64,000 nucleotides of DNA from Chryseobacterium vrystaatense. Lineage in GTDB: Bacteria > Bacteroidota > Bacteroidia > Flavobacteriales > Weeksellaceae. Of this stretch, positions 26,385 through 34,674 are shown piece after piece (position 1 is the first letter of the stretch; each line of letters starts with the position of its first letter). Position numbers and translations under genes: made by a program. The notes under the pieces are model-generated. The model saw only the letters and a list, made by a program, of their open reading frames with translations, made no database searches and was not told where the DNA came from. The DNA is taken from NCBI RefSeq assembly GCF_000737765.1, contig NZ_JPRI01000004.1:186001-250000 (forward strand), in the 5' to 3' direction.

Positions 26385-26999
26385 CTATTGTATTTCGTGT
26401 ACCATGCGGAATGTAAGATTGATCCGTGGTTTCATCGCTTTCACAGACTTGGCAATCCGGTGTTCCCAGTGGGTCTGCAGATCTCCTTTCATAATGAGAA
26501 GGGAGCCATGCTGAAGTGGCAAGCTGTACTTATTGCGGTGATCATCTGCTTTCCTGAAATCAAAATTTCTTACCTGCCCGAGACTTACGGAAGCTATAAC
26601 CGGGCGATTTCCCAGTTCGCTTTCTTTATCGCGGTGCCATGCTACAGAATCATTACCGTCACGGTATAAATTAAGCAGTACAGAATTAAACCGATATCCT
26701 GATGATACCTCTATCTTTTGTTTTAAAGATAAGAGTTCCGGCAGCCAGGGATTAACAGTAAAATCATTTCCTCCCAGTTTATAAGTTCTGCTTTCATCTC
26801 CGTACCAGGCTGTTAACCGTGGGGTAAGAACCATTTTATCATACATTTTCTGCGTTCTCTGTTTCCAGGGGGCAGTGTGGGTCAGAAGCTCCTCAAGTTC
26901 GGAAGCTTCATTCTCCGGCAAAAAATGATCAGTATATTCCAGCAGCTCTTCCGGAAACCGGAAAAACTCTTCTGAATCAAATAAACTCAACTGGTCCAT
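26385..26999 (-). CDS. alkB: AlkB-like Fe(II)/2-oxoglutarate-dependent dioxygenase
   Basis: The 204-residue protein is an oxidative DNA or RNA demethylase. The iron triad HxD...H is present, in WHRDKESELG and LQTHWEHRI, and a conserved Arg pair follows (KPRINLTFR) for 2-oxoglutarate. It matches the ALKBH2/3-like bacterial group that reverses 1-methyladenine and 3-methylcytosine. The gene starts 21 bases after the stop of the XRE/S24 regulator on the same strand, so both are almost certainly cotranscribed and controlled by that LexA-like repressor. Confidence 0.9.
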   Translation of the reverse strand: MDQLSLFDSEEFFRFPEELLEYTDHFLPENEASELEELLTHTAPWKQRTQKMYDKMVLTPRLTAWYGDESRTYKLGGNDFTVNPWLPELLSLKQKIEVSSGYRFNSVLLNLYRDGNDSVAWHRDKESELGNRPVIASVSLGQVRNFDFRKADDHRNKYSLPLQHGSLLIMKGDLQTHWEHRIAKSVKAMKPRINLTFRMVHEIQ

Positions 27000-27020
27000 T
27001 GCAGCATATGTGTTAGGAAA

Positions 27021-27803
27021 TTATGCTTTCCTGCGTCCTGAAACTTTACGGTCTAGATCTTTAATGTCCTGTTTCAGTTCACGGAACATTTCTTTAAAAT
27101 TATAACTTTCGTAATCACCGGGTTCAAAATCTTCCGGGAAAATTCCTGAAGCATACTGCCAGATTTCCACAATCTCGTTGAATGGGATATCATAAGGCTC
27201 ATAGAATGAGTTATCAGCGCTTACAGAAACTGTATTTCCTTTTATTTCTTTAAAACGTTTATAGGTAATTCCGTCATTTAAAGTAATGAAAACATAGGTT
27301 TTTCCCGGTTTCAGTTCGCTGATGCCTTCTACATATTTTCCTACGATAAATGAACCGTTTCTAAATGGCGGCATAGAGTCTCCGTCTGCCGGAAAAGCTC
27401 TATATTTGCCGTTGGTAAGGAATGGCAGAGCAATTCTCTGCAGGCTTTCGATATAACCGACATCGCTGTAGCCTTCAAGGTAACCCATGGAAGCTTTCTG
27501 CGGAATGATCTCAATAGTATCATTGCCAAGGTTATCTACCGCTACCGGAAGGACAATTCTGTTGTCCGGAAGCTTCAGCATTTCTTCCATTGGATATTTG
27601 CGGATATCTACCGATACCAAAAGGTCGATGCTGACGTGGAAATATTTGGACATCTTTACAAGCAATTCAATAGGCGGTTCAGATACTCCGTTTTCGTACT
27701 TGGAATAGCGTACGCGGGAGATCACGAGTTCAGTGGCTACAGATTGCTGGGAGAGGCTTCTTTTTCCTCTCAAAAAACGGATGTTATTTGAAAAAACTGA
27801 CAT
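27021..27803 (-). CDS. XRE family regulator with S24 (LexA-like) peptidase domain
   Basis: The 260-residue protein has an XRE helix-turn-helix (about 4-60) and a C-terminal S24 self-cleaving domain. Catalytic residues are Ser143 (GDSMPPF) and Lys182 (ITYKRF); the probable cleavage region is ASMGY near 104-108. In Bacteroidota these proteins stand in for LexA, being inactivated by self-cleavage after DNA damage. I start at ATG 27803, since the HTH begins there; the longer frame from 27875 would add 24 hydrophobic residues. It is followed by alkB, has a palindromic operator overlying its start, and has a decayed paralogue at 34675-35204. Confidence 0.88.
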   Translation of the reverse strand: MSVFSNNIRFLRGKRSLSQQSVATELVISRVRYSKYENGVSEPPIELLVKMSKYFHVSIDLLVSVDIRKYPMEEMLKLPDNRIVLPVAVDNLGNDTIEIIPQKASMGYLEGYSDVGYIESLQRIALPFLTNGKYRAFPADGDSMPPFRNGSFIVGKYVEGISELKPGKTYVFITLNDGITYKRFKEIKGNTVSVSADNSFYEPYDIPFNEIVEIWQYASGIFPEDFEPGDYESYNFKEMFRELKQDIKDLDRKVSGRRKA

Positions 27804-27829
27804 TGATACAAAATATATCAACAAATGTA
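27803..27829 (-). promoter_or_regulatory. S24-regulator operator and promoter (TTGATA-N7-TATCAA)
   Basis: A perfect 6-bp inverted repeat with a 7-base spacer occupies 27803-27821, and a -7 element TACATTTG (minus strand) is directly adjacent at 27822-27829. The operator thus covers the transcription start and touches the start codon. The same motif in the same position precedes the decayed paralogue at 35204-35222. Autorepression is the natural reading. Confidence 0.72.
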
Positions 27830-27936
27830 CAAATTTTGATTCAAAATACACTAATTTCCAGAATGAATCGTGCATTGGAACCCCTTATTCTATACCGGAT
27901 TCCTCAATTTCAAACAAAAGTAAACCAAAAACATGA

Positions 27937-28335
27937 TTATTCTGTAATTTCGATCCAGTTTCCTTCAGGATCTTCTATAACACTTTCATAATACCCGTCT
28001 CCTGTAACTCTGGTTTCACTGACAATAGAGTATCCATCCTGCCGGAATTTTTCAGTTAAGATATCAACAGCTGCCTTACTTCCTACAGAAAAAGCAATAT
28101 GTGCATATCCCATCATCAGACCTCTTACTTCTTTATTTTCAATAATGTCCGGGCGCTTCATCAGCTCCAGTCTCGGAGACGAATTTCCTTCAAAACTCAG
28201 AAAGTAAGATTCATATTTTTTGACTGGATTTATATATCTGTCATTGCTGAACGTTCCGAAATAGGCCATATAAAATGTTCTCATCAGTTCAAGGTCTTTA
28301 CACCAAACGGCATAATGTTCAATTTTAATTTTCAT
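27937..28335 (-). CDS. VOC family (glyoxalase-like) protein
   Basis: The 132-residue protein has one vicinal-oxygen-chelate domain: IEHYAVWCKDLELMRTFY at the start, AHIAFSVG in the middle and IEDPEGNWIEI at the end, where the metal-binding His and Glu normally sit. VOC proteins include glyoxalase I, dioxygenases and antibiotic-binding proteins; this one cannot be assigned further. It diverges from an MFS transporter across a perfect 42-bp palindrome, which probably controls one or both. Confidence 0.82.
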   Translation of the reverse strand: MKIKIEHYAVWCKDLELMRTFYMAYFGTFSNDRYINPVKKYESYFLSFEGNSSPRLELMKRPDIIENKEVRGLMMGYAHIAFSVGSKAAVDILTEKFRQDGYSIVSETRVTGDGYYESVIEDPEGNWIEITE

Positions 28336-28351
28336 TATTATTTTGAATTAA

Positions 28352-28393
28352 TATCTTGCAAACTTATGCAAATTTGCATAAGTTTGCAAGATA
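28352..28393. promoter_or_regulatory. Perfect 42-bp palindrome in a divergent promoter region
   Basis: All 42 bases form a perfect palindrome centred between 28372 and 28373. Each half contains a smaller inverted repeat, TTGCA-N6-TGCAA (28356-28371 and 28374-28389), so it looks like two adjacent repressor sites in mirror arrangement, 18 bp apart. It lies between the VOC gene (minus, start 28335) and the MFS gene (plus, start 28406), next to a possible -7 element TAAATTTA at 28392-28399. The DeoR-type regulator encoded at 29585 is the best candidate protein. Confidence 0.75.
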
Positions 28394-28405
28394 AATTTAT
28401 CAAAT

Positions 28406-29578
28406 ATGATCGACAGAAAAATTGTCAAGGCCAAAATAGCTACCCAGTTTGTATTTTTGGTTTGTGGGTTAGGAATAGCAAGCTGGGCACCTATGGTTCC
28501 TCTAGCCAGAGACAGATTAGGATTAAATGAAGCCGACCTGGGCCTGCTTTTGCTTCTGCTTGGATTTGGAGCTTTGCTGATGATGCCTTTATCAGGAATT
28601 CTGATCAGTAAGCTGGGAACCAGAAAGATCATGCTGGCCGGTGTTTTGTCGGCTGCTGTATTACTTCCGTGTTTATTAATAATTTCCGATACTTATATGA
28701 TGGGGGCGGCACTGTTTGCATTCGGGTGCAGCATTGGAAGTATAGACGTAGCGATGAATGCTCATGGCGTTCAGGTCCAAAACAGCTATGGAAAGCCCAT
28801 TATGTCATCATTACATGGATTATTCAGCGTTGGAGGACTGTTTGGATCTCTTGGGCTGGGCTTTCTCATTAAAATGGAGCTTAATCCTGTTCACGCAGCC
28901 ATTACCATCTCTATTTTACTGGTCTTACTGATGGTTATGCAGTTCAGAAACCTTTTTAATTATACAACAGAAAAAGAAATCATCCTGAAATTCTCTCATA
29001 TTGATGAAGCCAAAGCTGTTTCCAGTCGCTTTCAGTGGTTCAATTCAAGTGTATTGCTTTTAGGGTTGATGTGTTTTATTGTTTTCCTTTCAGAAGGAGC
29101 GATGCTGGACTGGAGTGCTATATTTTTGAGGGATAACAAGAATATTCAGCCTGAGTTTTCAGGAACCGGATATGCTGCTTTCTCTGTAGCCATGGCTGTG
29201 ATGAGACTGACAGGAGATGCAATCGTAAGTAAGCTCAGCAGCAAAACAGTCGTTATAGCAGGAAGTATCATCGCTTCATTGGGGATATTTATGCTGACAA
29301 TCAGTCCCTGGATCGGGTTATCGCTTACGGGATTTATTCTTCTGGGCATTGGAGCGGCCAATATAGTTCCTGTTTTCTTCAGCGAGGGAGGGAAAATACC
29401 AGGACTGTCTCCGGCCGTTACTATTCCGGTGATTACTACCATGGGATATGCAGGTCAGCTTGCCGGTCCGGCACTGCTTGGTTTTATTGCCCACCATTTT
29501 TCTTTGACAATAGCTTTTGAAGCCATAGCTTTGCTGTTTATTGCAGTTGCTTTAATTTATAAATTCAGGAAATCATAA
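28406..29578 (+). CDS. MFS transporter (YbjJ-like)
   Basis: The 390-residue protein has about twelve membrane helices and MFS signatures, including SKLGTRKIMLAG in the loop after helix 2. SLHGLFSVGGLFGSLGLGF and the general pattern resemble the E. coli YbjJ/fucose-permease-like group, which may export or import sugars or drugs. It is followed after only 6 bases by a DeoR-type regulator, so both genes form an operon downstream of the 42-bp palindrome. Confidence 0.85.
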   Translation: MIDRKIVKAKIATQFVFLVCGLGIASWAPMVPLARDRLGLNEADLGLLLLLLGFGALLMMPLSGILISKLGTRKIMLAGVLSAAVLLPCLLIISDTYMMGAALFAFGCSIGSIDVAMNAHGVQVQNSYGKPIMSSLHGLFSVGGLFGSLGLGFLIKMELNPVHAAITISILLVLLMVMQFRNLFNYTTEKEIILKFSHIDEAKAVSSRFQWFNSSVLLLGLMCFIVFLSEGAMLDWSAIFLRDNKNIQPEFSGTGYAAFSVAMAVMRLTGDAIVSKLSSKTVVIAGSIIASLGIFMLTISPWIGLSLTGFILLGIGAANIVPVFFSEGGKIPGLSPAVTIPVITTMGYAGQLAGPALLGFIAHHFSLTIAFEAIALLFIAVALIYKFRKS

Positions 29579-29584
29579 ACGATC

Positions 29585-30334
29585 ATGTTAAAAGAAGAGC
29601 GTTTCGAAATTATACTTAGCCAGTTAAAAGAAAAGAATAAGGTAAAATTTGAAGATTTGGCCTCACTGCTTCATGTATCCGAAGATACAGTCCGGAGAGA
29701 TATCGACATTCTTCACCGGAACGGATTATTATCGAAAGCAAGGGGAGGAGCCATATTAAGAGAAAAGGATCCGCTTTCTTTCCATGACAGGCAGTCATTT
29801 CTTACCAAAGAGAAAGATATTATTGCCCTGAAAGCACAGCCGTTTCTTAAAAACGGAATGACGGTTTTCATGGATGGAGGCACTACTGTTTGCGCAGTTG
29901 TGAGTTATATGCCTCTGGATATACAACTCACAATCATCACCAATAACTATTCACTGCCCCCTATACTCAGTAAATTCAATAATATAGAACTGGTCATGCT
30001 TGGTGGAATATATGATCATGAGCTGGCCGTAACCACAGGCGCTGTTACCTGTAATGAAGCGGCTCAGTATATTGCTGATCTTTTCATCATGGGAACCTGT
30101 GCTGTAGATGCTCATTTTGGTATTTCAGCCACTTCCATTCCTGACGGAGAAAGCAAAAAAGCAATGGCAGGATCTTCAAAAAAAGTCATTGCGCTGGCCA
30201 ACCAAAATAAACTCAGACGTACAGAAGTCTTTAAAATAAGTGCTATTGACGCTGTTGACATTCTGATCACAGATTTGGATTCAGCGGATGCAGAGCTTGA
30301 ACCGTTCAGAAATACAAATATTCAGATTATATAA
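29585..30334 (+). CDS. DeoR/GlpR family transcriptional regulator
   Basis: The 249-residue protein has the DeoR N-terminal winged helix (KVKFEDLASLLHVSEDTVRRDI, residues about 19-40) and a C-terminal sugar-phosphate-sensing domain (MDGGTTVCAV, TNNYSLPPIL, GVCAV-like GTCAVDAHFGIS). DeoR repressors respond to phosphorylated sugars and repress nearby catabolic or transport genes. It is cotranscribed with the preceding MFS transporter and probably binds the palindrome upstream of that gene. Confidence 0.9.
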   Translation: MLKEERFEIILSQLKEKNKVKFEDLASLLHVSEDTVRRDIDILHRNGLLSKARGGAILREKDPLSFHDRQSFLTKEKDIIALKAQPFLKNGMTVFMDGGTTVCAVVSYMPLDIQLTIITNNYSLPPILSKFNNIELVMLGGIYDHELAVTTGAVTCNEAAQYIADLFIMGTCAVDAHFGISATSIPDGESKKAMAGSSKKVIALANQNKLRRTEVFKISAIDAVDILITDLDSADAELEPFRNTNIQII

Positions 30335-30351
30335 AAAATATCTGATTGGAG

Positions 30352-30385
30352 AATCCCCTGAAAATAGCTTTCAGGGGATTTTTTT
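30352..30385 (+). terminator. Rho-independent terminator after MFS/DeoR operon
   Basis: A 12-bp perfect stem (AATCCCCTGAAA with TTTCAGGGGATT) around loop ATAGC is followed by TTTTT. Confidence 0.9.
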
Positions 30386-30451
30386 ATAAAAAAAAACAAT
30401 CATCTAAAACCACTAAAATCATCGTTTTTTGAGATTTTATTCAGAATATTT

Positions 30452-31504
30452 TTATAAATTCATTTTTGCATCTTCTGTATATCTGCCATCAGGGTACAGG
30501 CTCAAGTAGTATTGCGGCCATTTTACCTTATCGTTATCTTTTTGCATCAGCAACTCACATACTTCCCAAATATTATAATCAATAATGTTATCAATAGAAT
30601 ACCCATTGTTGTATGCCATTACATAATATTCTAATGCTGTTTTGTAGTCCTCTTGATAAAAGTAAAATTCTCCAATAACGTTTTCTACTGAACCTCTTTC
30701 TGTTTTGTCAACTAGGCTTTCCGCTATTGCTTTTGCTTCGTCCAATTGTTTATTTTCTAAAATTTTGTGAACTTTATTATAGGTAGAAAAAATAACTTTC
30801 CAGCATTCCTCTGCAAGATGTTCTACAAAATCTCTAAAATATGTGACACCTTTAATAGTATAGAAAGTATCATCGGGTTGATTCTCCATTTTTTCCCTAT
30901 AATAACCCCAATCACCCCTTGTGTAATTTTGTTCCTCAGGAATAAATTGCAGGATTTCTTTGGTTACAGGATTGTATGCTGTAAGCTTTCCTCTGTATGC
31001 ACTAGCAAAAACTATTAACTCTTCATGATTTATCTTATCCTGCAATGGAATATTATTTTTAGTACAAGCTAATTCATAATCTTCTCCCCAATCACCCAAA
31101 CCTTTCATACATTGATATTCTGTAAAAATAAATTGTTGTAATAAAAAAAAATTATAGTTAAAATAACCGTAATCCGTAGTAATGCCACCTATCTGGCTTA
31201 ACACCAGCTGGTGTTCATCTATAATATCTAAATCCTGATCTTTAACATCCTCAAAAATACTTAGCCAGCCACAACTTCTGCCTTTGTGTGTCCATGAGAA
31301 AAGCGTATGCCGCTGTTGATCTATTTCTAAATTTAATATTCGTGCGGTATTAATCAACGCCGTCATTTTTGGAAATGTTTCCTGAAATTCCTTGTTCAAT
31401 TTAAAATCAGTATCTAAAATTTTGATTTTCATGGCTTTGGAATGATAGCCATATACCATTCGCAACCTCTTTAAATCAAAGTTTTCTTCAGTATTATTAT
31501 TCAT
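30452..31504 (-). CDS. Hypothetical protein with C-terminal TPR-like repeats
   Basis: The 350-residue protein has no signal peptide. The N-terminal part (about 1-230) has no recognised motif but includes aromatic-rich segments (TDYGYFNYNFFLLQQF, YTRGDWGYYREKM). The C-terminal part, with AKAIAESLVDK, GEFYFYQEDYKTALEYY and VMAYNNGY, reads like two or three TPR helices. It is distinctly more AT-rich than its neighbours and is followed upstream by a broken gene remnant, both hints of acquired DNA. Immunity or toxin-related roles are possible but not supported by anything specific. Confidence 0.55.
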   Translation of the reverse strand: MNNNTEENFDLKRLRMVYGYHSKAMKIKILDTDFKLNKEFQETFPKMTALINTARILNLEIDQQRHTLFSWTHKGRSCGWLSIFEDVKDQDLDIIDEHQLVLSQIGGITTDYGYFNYNFFLLQQFIFTEYQCMKGLGDWGEDYELACTKNNIPLQDKINHEELIVFASAYRGKLTAYNPVTKEILQFIPEEQNYTRGDWGYYREKMENQPDDTFYTIKGVTYFRDFVEHLAEECWKVIFSTYNKVHKILENKQLDEAKAIAESLVDKTERGSVENVIGEFYFYQEDYKTALEYYVMAYNNGYSIDNIIDYNIWEVCELLMQKDNDKVKWPQYYLSLYPDGRYTEDAKMNL

Positions 31505-31543
31505 TTATCTACTCAAATTATTTAATTTACGCTAATTCGTCCT

Positions 31544-31803
31544 TTAAACATTCATTTTTGCCTTCTTAACATAGTCACATATGGATATAAGCTCTGGTGT
31601 TATTGTGTTTATTTTATCGTTTTTTACGATTTTTGCTTCGAATATTTTTGCGATATTCTTATAAACCCAGCGTAGTCTTCTATTTAATACTTAATAAACC
31701 AATCAATACGATGGGTCGTTCTGATTTATCCCAATAATCATAAAAAACCTTTATTGAGGATGAAAAAAGCAAAATTCGTTTGTATGATTTTAAATTAACT
31801 TTT
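31544..31803 (-). pseudogene. Frameshifted remnant of an unknown gene
   Basis: Two adjacent minus-strand reading frames give protein-like sequence that would join with one frameshift. The first (31803 down to about 31691) includes FYDYWDKSERPIVLIGLL and runs into a stop after SIK. The second continues NRRLRWVYKNIAKIFEAKI and ends ICDYVKKAKMNV at the stop 31546-31544. No start codon fits. The original gene is not recognised. It fills most of the gap between the TPR-like gene and the AraC operon. Confidence 0.4.
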
Positions 31804-31819
31804 ATAAGTCATACTGCAG

Positions 31820-32626
31820 TTAAAAGATAGGATTTTTCTTTTCCTCTATCATTTCTCCAGGCGATACTCCAAACTCCTTTTTAAAAGCAAAATAAAAATG
31901 TGATAAATCTTCAAATCCTAAATCCAGATAAATATCAGCGGGCTTTTGATTTTTTTCTTCAATAAGAAAGCGTGCTTCCTGCAAACGCCTTTTCACAAGC
32001 CAACGATTGGGTGTTTCGTTAAATATGGTTTTGAAGTCTCTCTTAAATGCCGATAAACTACGTCCTGTAAGAAATGCGAGCCGTTCCATATTTACATTGA
32101 ACTTATAATTTTGCTGCATAAATTTCTCCAGATCCAATCGCCCGGGAATACCGAAATCAAAAAGAATATCTGAGAGTTCAGGATGGAGTTGCAATAAAAT
32201 GAGCAGTAACTCTTCTCTTTTTAAATCGGAAAATGCAGGACTGATATTGCCTGAATTATTGTAATATGGTTCCAGAGACAATAAAAAGCTGGTAATTAAA
32301 TCATCTTTTTTCAACTTCACAAATGCATCCTTTGAAATGAATTTTTTAAATACAATAGAATGCTTTTTCTGAAATACTCTTAAAAAAGCTTCATCCAAGA
32401 AAATAATCACTTTCTCGAATTCATTATTATCACGTACTTTGTTGTACCGTGCCAAATGATTTTTACGAACAAGGCAACTTTCGCCTGGCTTCAAAACATA
32501 ATGTTTGTTGCCATCATAACCATTCATCTTTCCTTTTGCCAGAAACACAAAGAAATGCTCGGCTATGAATTGTTCTGCCGAAAGCGCCGGGCCAACAATG
32601 CAGGACTTTATTTCGGTTATCTTCAT
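31820..32626 (-). CDS. AraC family transcriptional regulator
   Basis: The 268-residue protein has an AraC-type sensing N-terminus (FVFLAKGKMNGYDGNKHYVL) and two C-terminal HTH motifs (MERLAFLTGRSLSAFKRDFK and ADIYLDLGFEDLSHFYFAFK, about 160-255). It is the last gene of a three-gene unit, overlapping the upstream gene by four bases (ATGA), so it is translationally coupled to the oxidoreductases it probably regulates. Direct repeats suited to an AraC dimer lie upstream of that operon at 34353-34388. Confidence 0.87.
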   Translation of the reverse strand: MKITEIKSCIVGPALSAEQFIAEHFFVFLAKGKMNGYDGNKHYVLKPGESCLVRKNHLARYNKVRDNNEFEKVIIFLDEAFLRVFQKKHSIVFKKFISKDAFVKLKKDDLITSFLLSLEPYYNNSGNISPAFSDLKREELLLILLQLHPELSDILFDFGIPGRLDLEKFMQQNYKFNVNMERLAFLTGRSLSAFKRDFKTIFNETPNRWLVKRRLQEARFLIEEKNQKPADIYLDLGFEDLSHFYFAFKKEFGVSPGEMIEEKKNPIF

Positions 32627-33267
32627 TTTGCCAATTTAAAAATATCATCTGCTTCCAAAATCTGGGTCGGATAACCTTTTGACACTGCATTAATCATCGC
32701 TTTTCCAACTTCAGAAAGTTTTAATGTTTTTACCGGAAAAAATGGCGACATCAGCGGACCCAATATTTTATAAATGGTTTTTACATTTTTTTGTCCTTTG
32801 GTTCCAGTCATAATCGCAGGACGAAAATTGTATTGACTTTTGAAAGGAAGTTTCATCAATGCATTTTCTGTCCGTCCTTTTACCCTTGCCCACATTACTT
32901 TTCCTTTTTCGGTACTGTCGGTGCGGTTTCCCGATACATAAACAAAGGTTATTGCAGGATTAATTTGCGAGAGTTTTGTAGCAAACGGAACTACAAAATC
33001 GTAGGTTTTTTTGGTAAAACTTTCTTCATTTTCGCCAACAGAACTTACGCCTGCACAAAAAAAACATCCGTTGTACATTTTCAATAGTTCCGAGTAATTG
33101 TCGATTTCTGAAAAATCTTTTACAATCAGTTCTTTCAGCTTTGGATGGGTTTTATCATAGTGTTTTCTGCCGATTATCAGCACTTCTGTAACTGTCAGAT
33201 TGCCCAAACATTCAAATAAAACACCTTCACCCACCATCCCTGTAGCGCCTGTAATAATTACTTTCAT
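32623..33267 (-). CDS. NAD(P)H-binding Rossmann-fold protein
   Basis: The 214-residue protein starts with the dinucleotide-binding motif ITGATGMVGEGVL (residues 5-17) and has an atypical SDR pattern: CFFCAGVSSVG after the fourth strand and YVSGNRTDSTEKGKVMWARVKGRTE, where the usual YxxxK is replaced. Such proteins are annotated as NAD-dependent epimerase or oxidoreductase; function unknown. It overlaps both neighbours by four bases (ATGA), so all three are coupled. Confidence 0.8.
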   Translation of the reverse strand: MKVIITGATGMVGEGVLFECLGNLTVTEVLIIGRKHYDKTHPKLKELIVKDFSEIDNYSELLKMYNGCFFCAGVSSVGENEESFTKKTYDFVVPFATKLSQINPAITFVYVSGNRTDSTEKGKVMWARVKGRTENALMKLPFKSQYNFRPAIMTGTKGQKNVKTIYKILGPLMSPFFPVKTLKLSEVGKAMINAVSKGYPTQILEADDIFKLAK

Positions 33268-34295
33268 ACGTTTACAATTTTTAAATCGATTAGACTATTT
33301 GCAGTGGCTAATATAGCTTCTTTATTGCTTCTTGGTTTCCACCCCAAAAGTTTTTTTGCTTTTTCATTGCTCGCGTGTTTTACAGAACCTAAGAGAGGTG
33401 TTATCATTTTTAATTTAGGATTAAAAATTGCGAGCAATCTTATTAACCAGTTAGGTATTTCTTTGGTAGGGACTTTAGCTGCTTTTCCGCCCAAATTTTC
33501 TCTAAGAATACTTGCCGTATCCAAAAAAGAAAGCGACTGTCCCGCAACTGCAATAAAACGCTGTCCGTTTGCTTCGGGCATTGTCATTGCCTTGAAGTGC
33601 AAATCTGCTACATCACGCACATCTACATATCCAAAAATTAATTTGGGGCAAGACCGCATTTCGCCATCCAGCATTTGCTTTATGGTTTGAATAGAGTGGG
33701 AAAAATCGTTTGACAAGACAGGACCTAACACACCTGTCGGGTTCACTACAGACAGCTCCATTCCTTTACCTTCACTGTTTATGAAATCCCAGGCTGCTTT
33801 TTCTGAAATCGTTTTCGAACGCTGATAAGGCGCTACACTATCGTTCAGTTCTGTCCAGTCGTCTTCAGTATAAGGCGTTTTTTTATTGGTTCCCATACCT
33901 ACCGCACCAAATGCAGAAGTAAGCACCACTCGTTTTACACCTGCTTTCTTTGCCGCTTTCATAACAAACAAAACCCCGTCTACTGCTGGTTTTACAAAGT
34001 CATCGATTGTCTTTGCATCGGTGTTGGGTGTAGGCGATGCAGTATGAATTACATATTGACAGCCTTGTGCAGCATTTGCCCAACTTGCTTCATTACTCAA
34101 TTCAGCTTCTACAAAAGATAAATCATCTAAGTTTGTGATACCACCTTCTTTGAGCATTTGCTTTACAAGCTCCGCCTTTTTAAGAGAACGAAGTGAGGCT
34201 TTCACTTTGTACCCATTATTCAGTAACGCAATCATACAATAAGAAGCGATGAAACCTGAACCACCGGTAACTAAAACCGTTTTTTTGTTTTCCAT
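33264..34295 (-). CDS. NAD-dependent epimerase/reductase (dihydroflavonol reductase-like extended SDR)
   Basis: The 343-residue extended SDR has TGGSGFIASYC (residues about 10-20) for NADP binding, VIHTASPTPN in place of the NNAG region, and LTSAFGAVGM followed by PYQRSKTISEKAAW with the catalytic YxxxK-type motif (Tyr-Gln-Arg-Ser-Lys). This is the 4-dihydroflavonol reductase / aldehyde reductase group, which reduces carbonyls in varied metabolites. I start at ATG 34295 because the binding strand begins right after; an in-frame start at 34319 adds eight residues. First gene of an operon with an NAD(P)-binding protein and an AraC regulator. Confidence 0.85.
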   Translation of the reverse strand: MENKKTVLVTGGSGFIASYCMIALLNNGYKVKASLRSLKKAELVKQMLKEGGITNLDDLSFVEAELSNEASWANAAQGCQYVIHTASPTPNTDAKTIDDFVKPAVDGVLFVMKAAKKAGVKRVVLTSAFGAVGMGTNKKTPYTEDDWTELNDSVAPYQRSKTISEKAAWDFINSEGKGMELSVVNPTGVLGPVLSNDFSHSIQTIKQMLDGEMRSCPKLIFGYVDVRDVADLHFKAMTMPEANGQRFIAVAGQSLSFLDTASILRENLGGKAAKVPTKEIPNWLIRLLAIFNPKLKMITPLLGSVKHASNEKAKKLLGWKPRSNKEAILATANSLIDLKIVNV

Positions 34296-34674
34296 TTTTT
34301 TAAAATTTTGATGCACCAAATTTCATTAATGGCAGGCGTAAATTATTTGTTTAAAAGTCCAAGTTTTTTTATTGAAAAGTCCAAGTTTGTGTGGCTTATA
34401 TTTTGCCTTGTTGACTGACCCTTGTCGCTAATTTCAAATTTGAACGGTATATCAATGAAACTTATTATATTTGGTAAAGCATTATCTGCAACTAATTTAA
34501 AATTTACTTTGATCATTATTATTTTATGAATTGATGAGACTATACAAGATCTTTTAGACTTGTTATATTTTATTAAATTAGATAATCTTGATCTGTTAAA
34601 TTAGGAAAAAATAATTTTATTATAAAGTATGCGAAAACATTGCGTACTTAGTTTTTAATTTTACTTGAATATAT
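34296..34674. other. Intergenic region between SDR operon and regulator pseudogene
   Basis: About 380 bases with no gene. The left part carries two AraC-type direct repeats (34353-34388) and a minus-strand -7-like TAATTTAC near 34340. The rest is AT-rich; a weak hairpin AAGTATGCG...TGCGTACTT occurs at 34626-34650, in the 3' flank of the decayed regulator. Nothing else was seen. Confidence 0.4.
34353..34388 (-). promoter_or_regulatory. Tandem direct repeats, probable AraC-type activator site
   Basis: AAAAGTCCAAGTTT occurs at 34353-34366 and again, identical, at 34375-34388. The period is 22 bp, two turns of the helix, as expected for the two half-sites of an AraC dimer. The repeats lie 58-93 bases upstream of the SDR start codon, and the nearer one would overlap the promoter -33 region. 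The regulator encoded by the last gene of the operon is the obvious candidate. Confidence 0.65.

Noticed and set aside
28099..28530. 143-residue plus-strand frame across the 42-bp palindrome
   Set aside because: Overlaps the VOC gene antisense and the start of the MFS gene; the palindrome and both genes explain the region.
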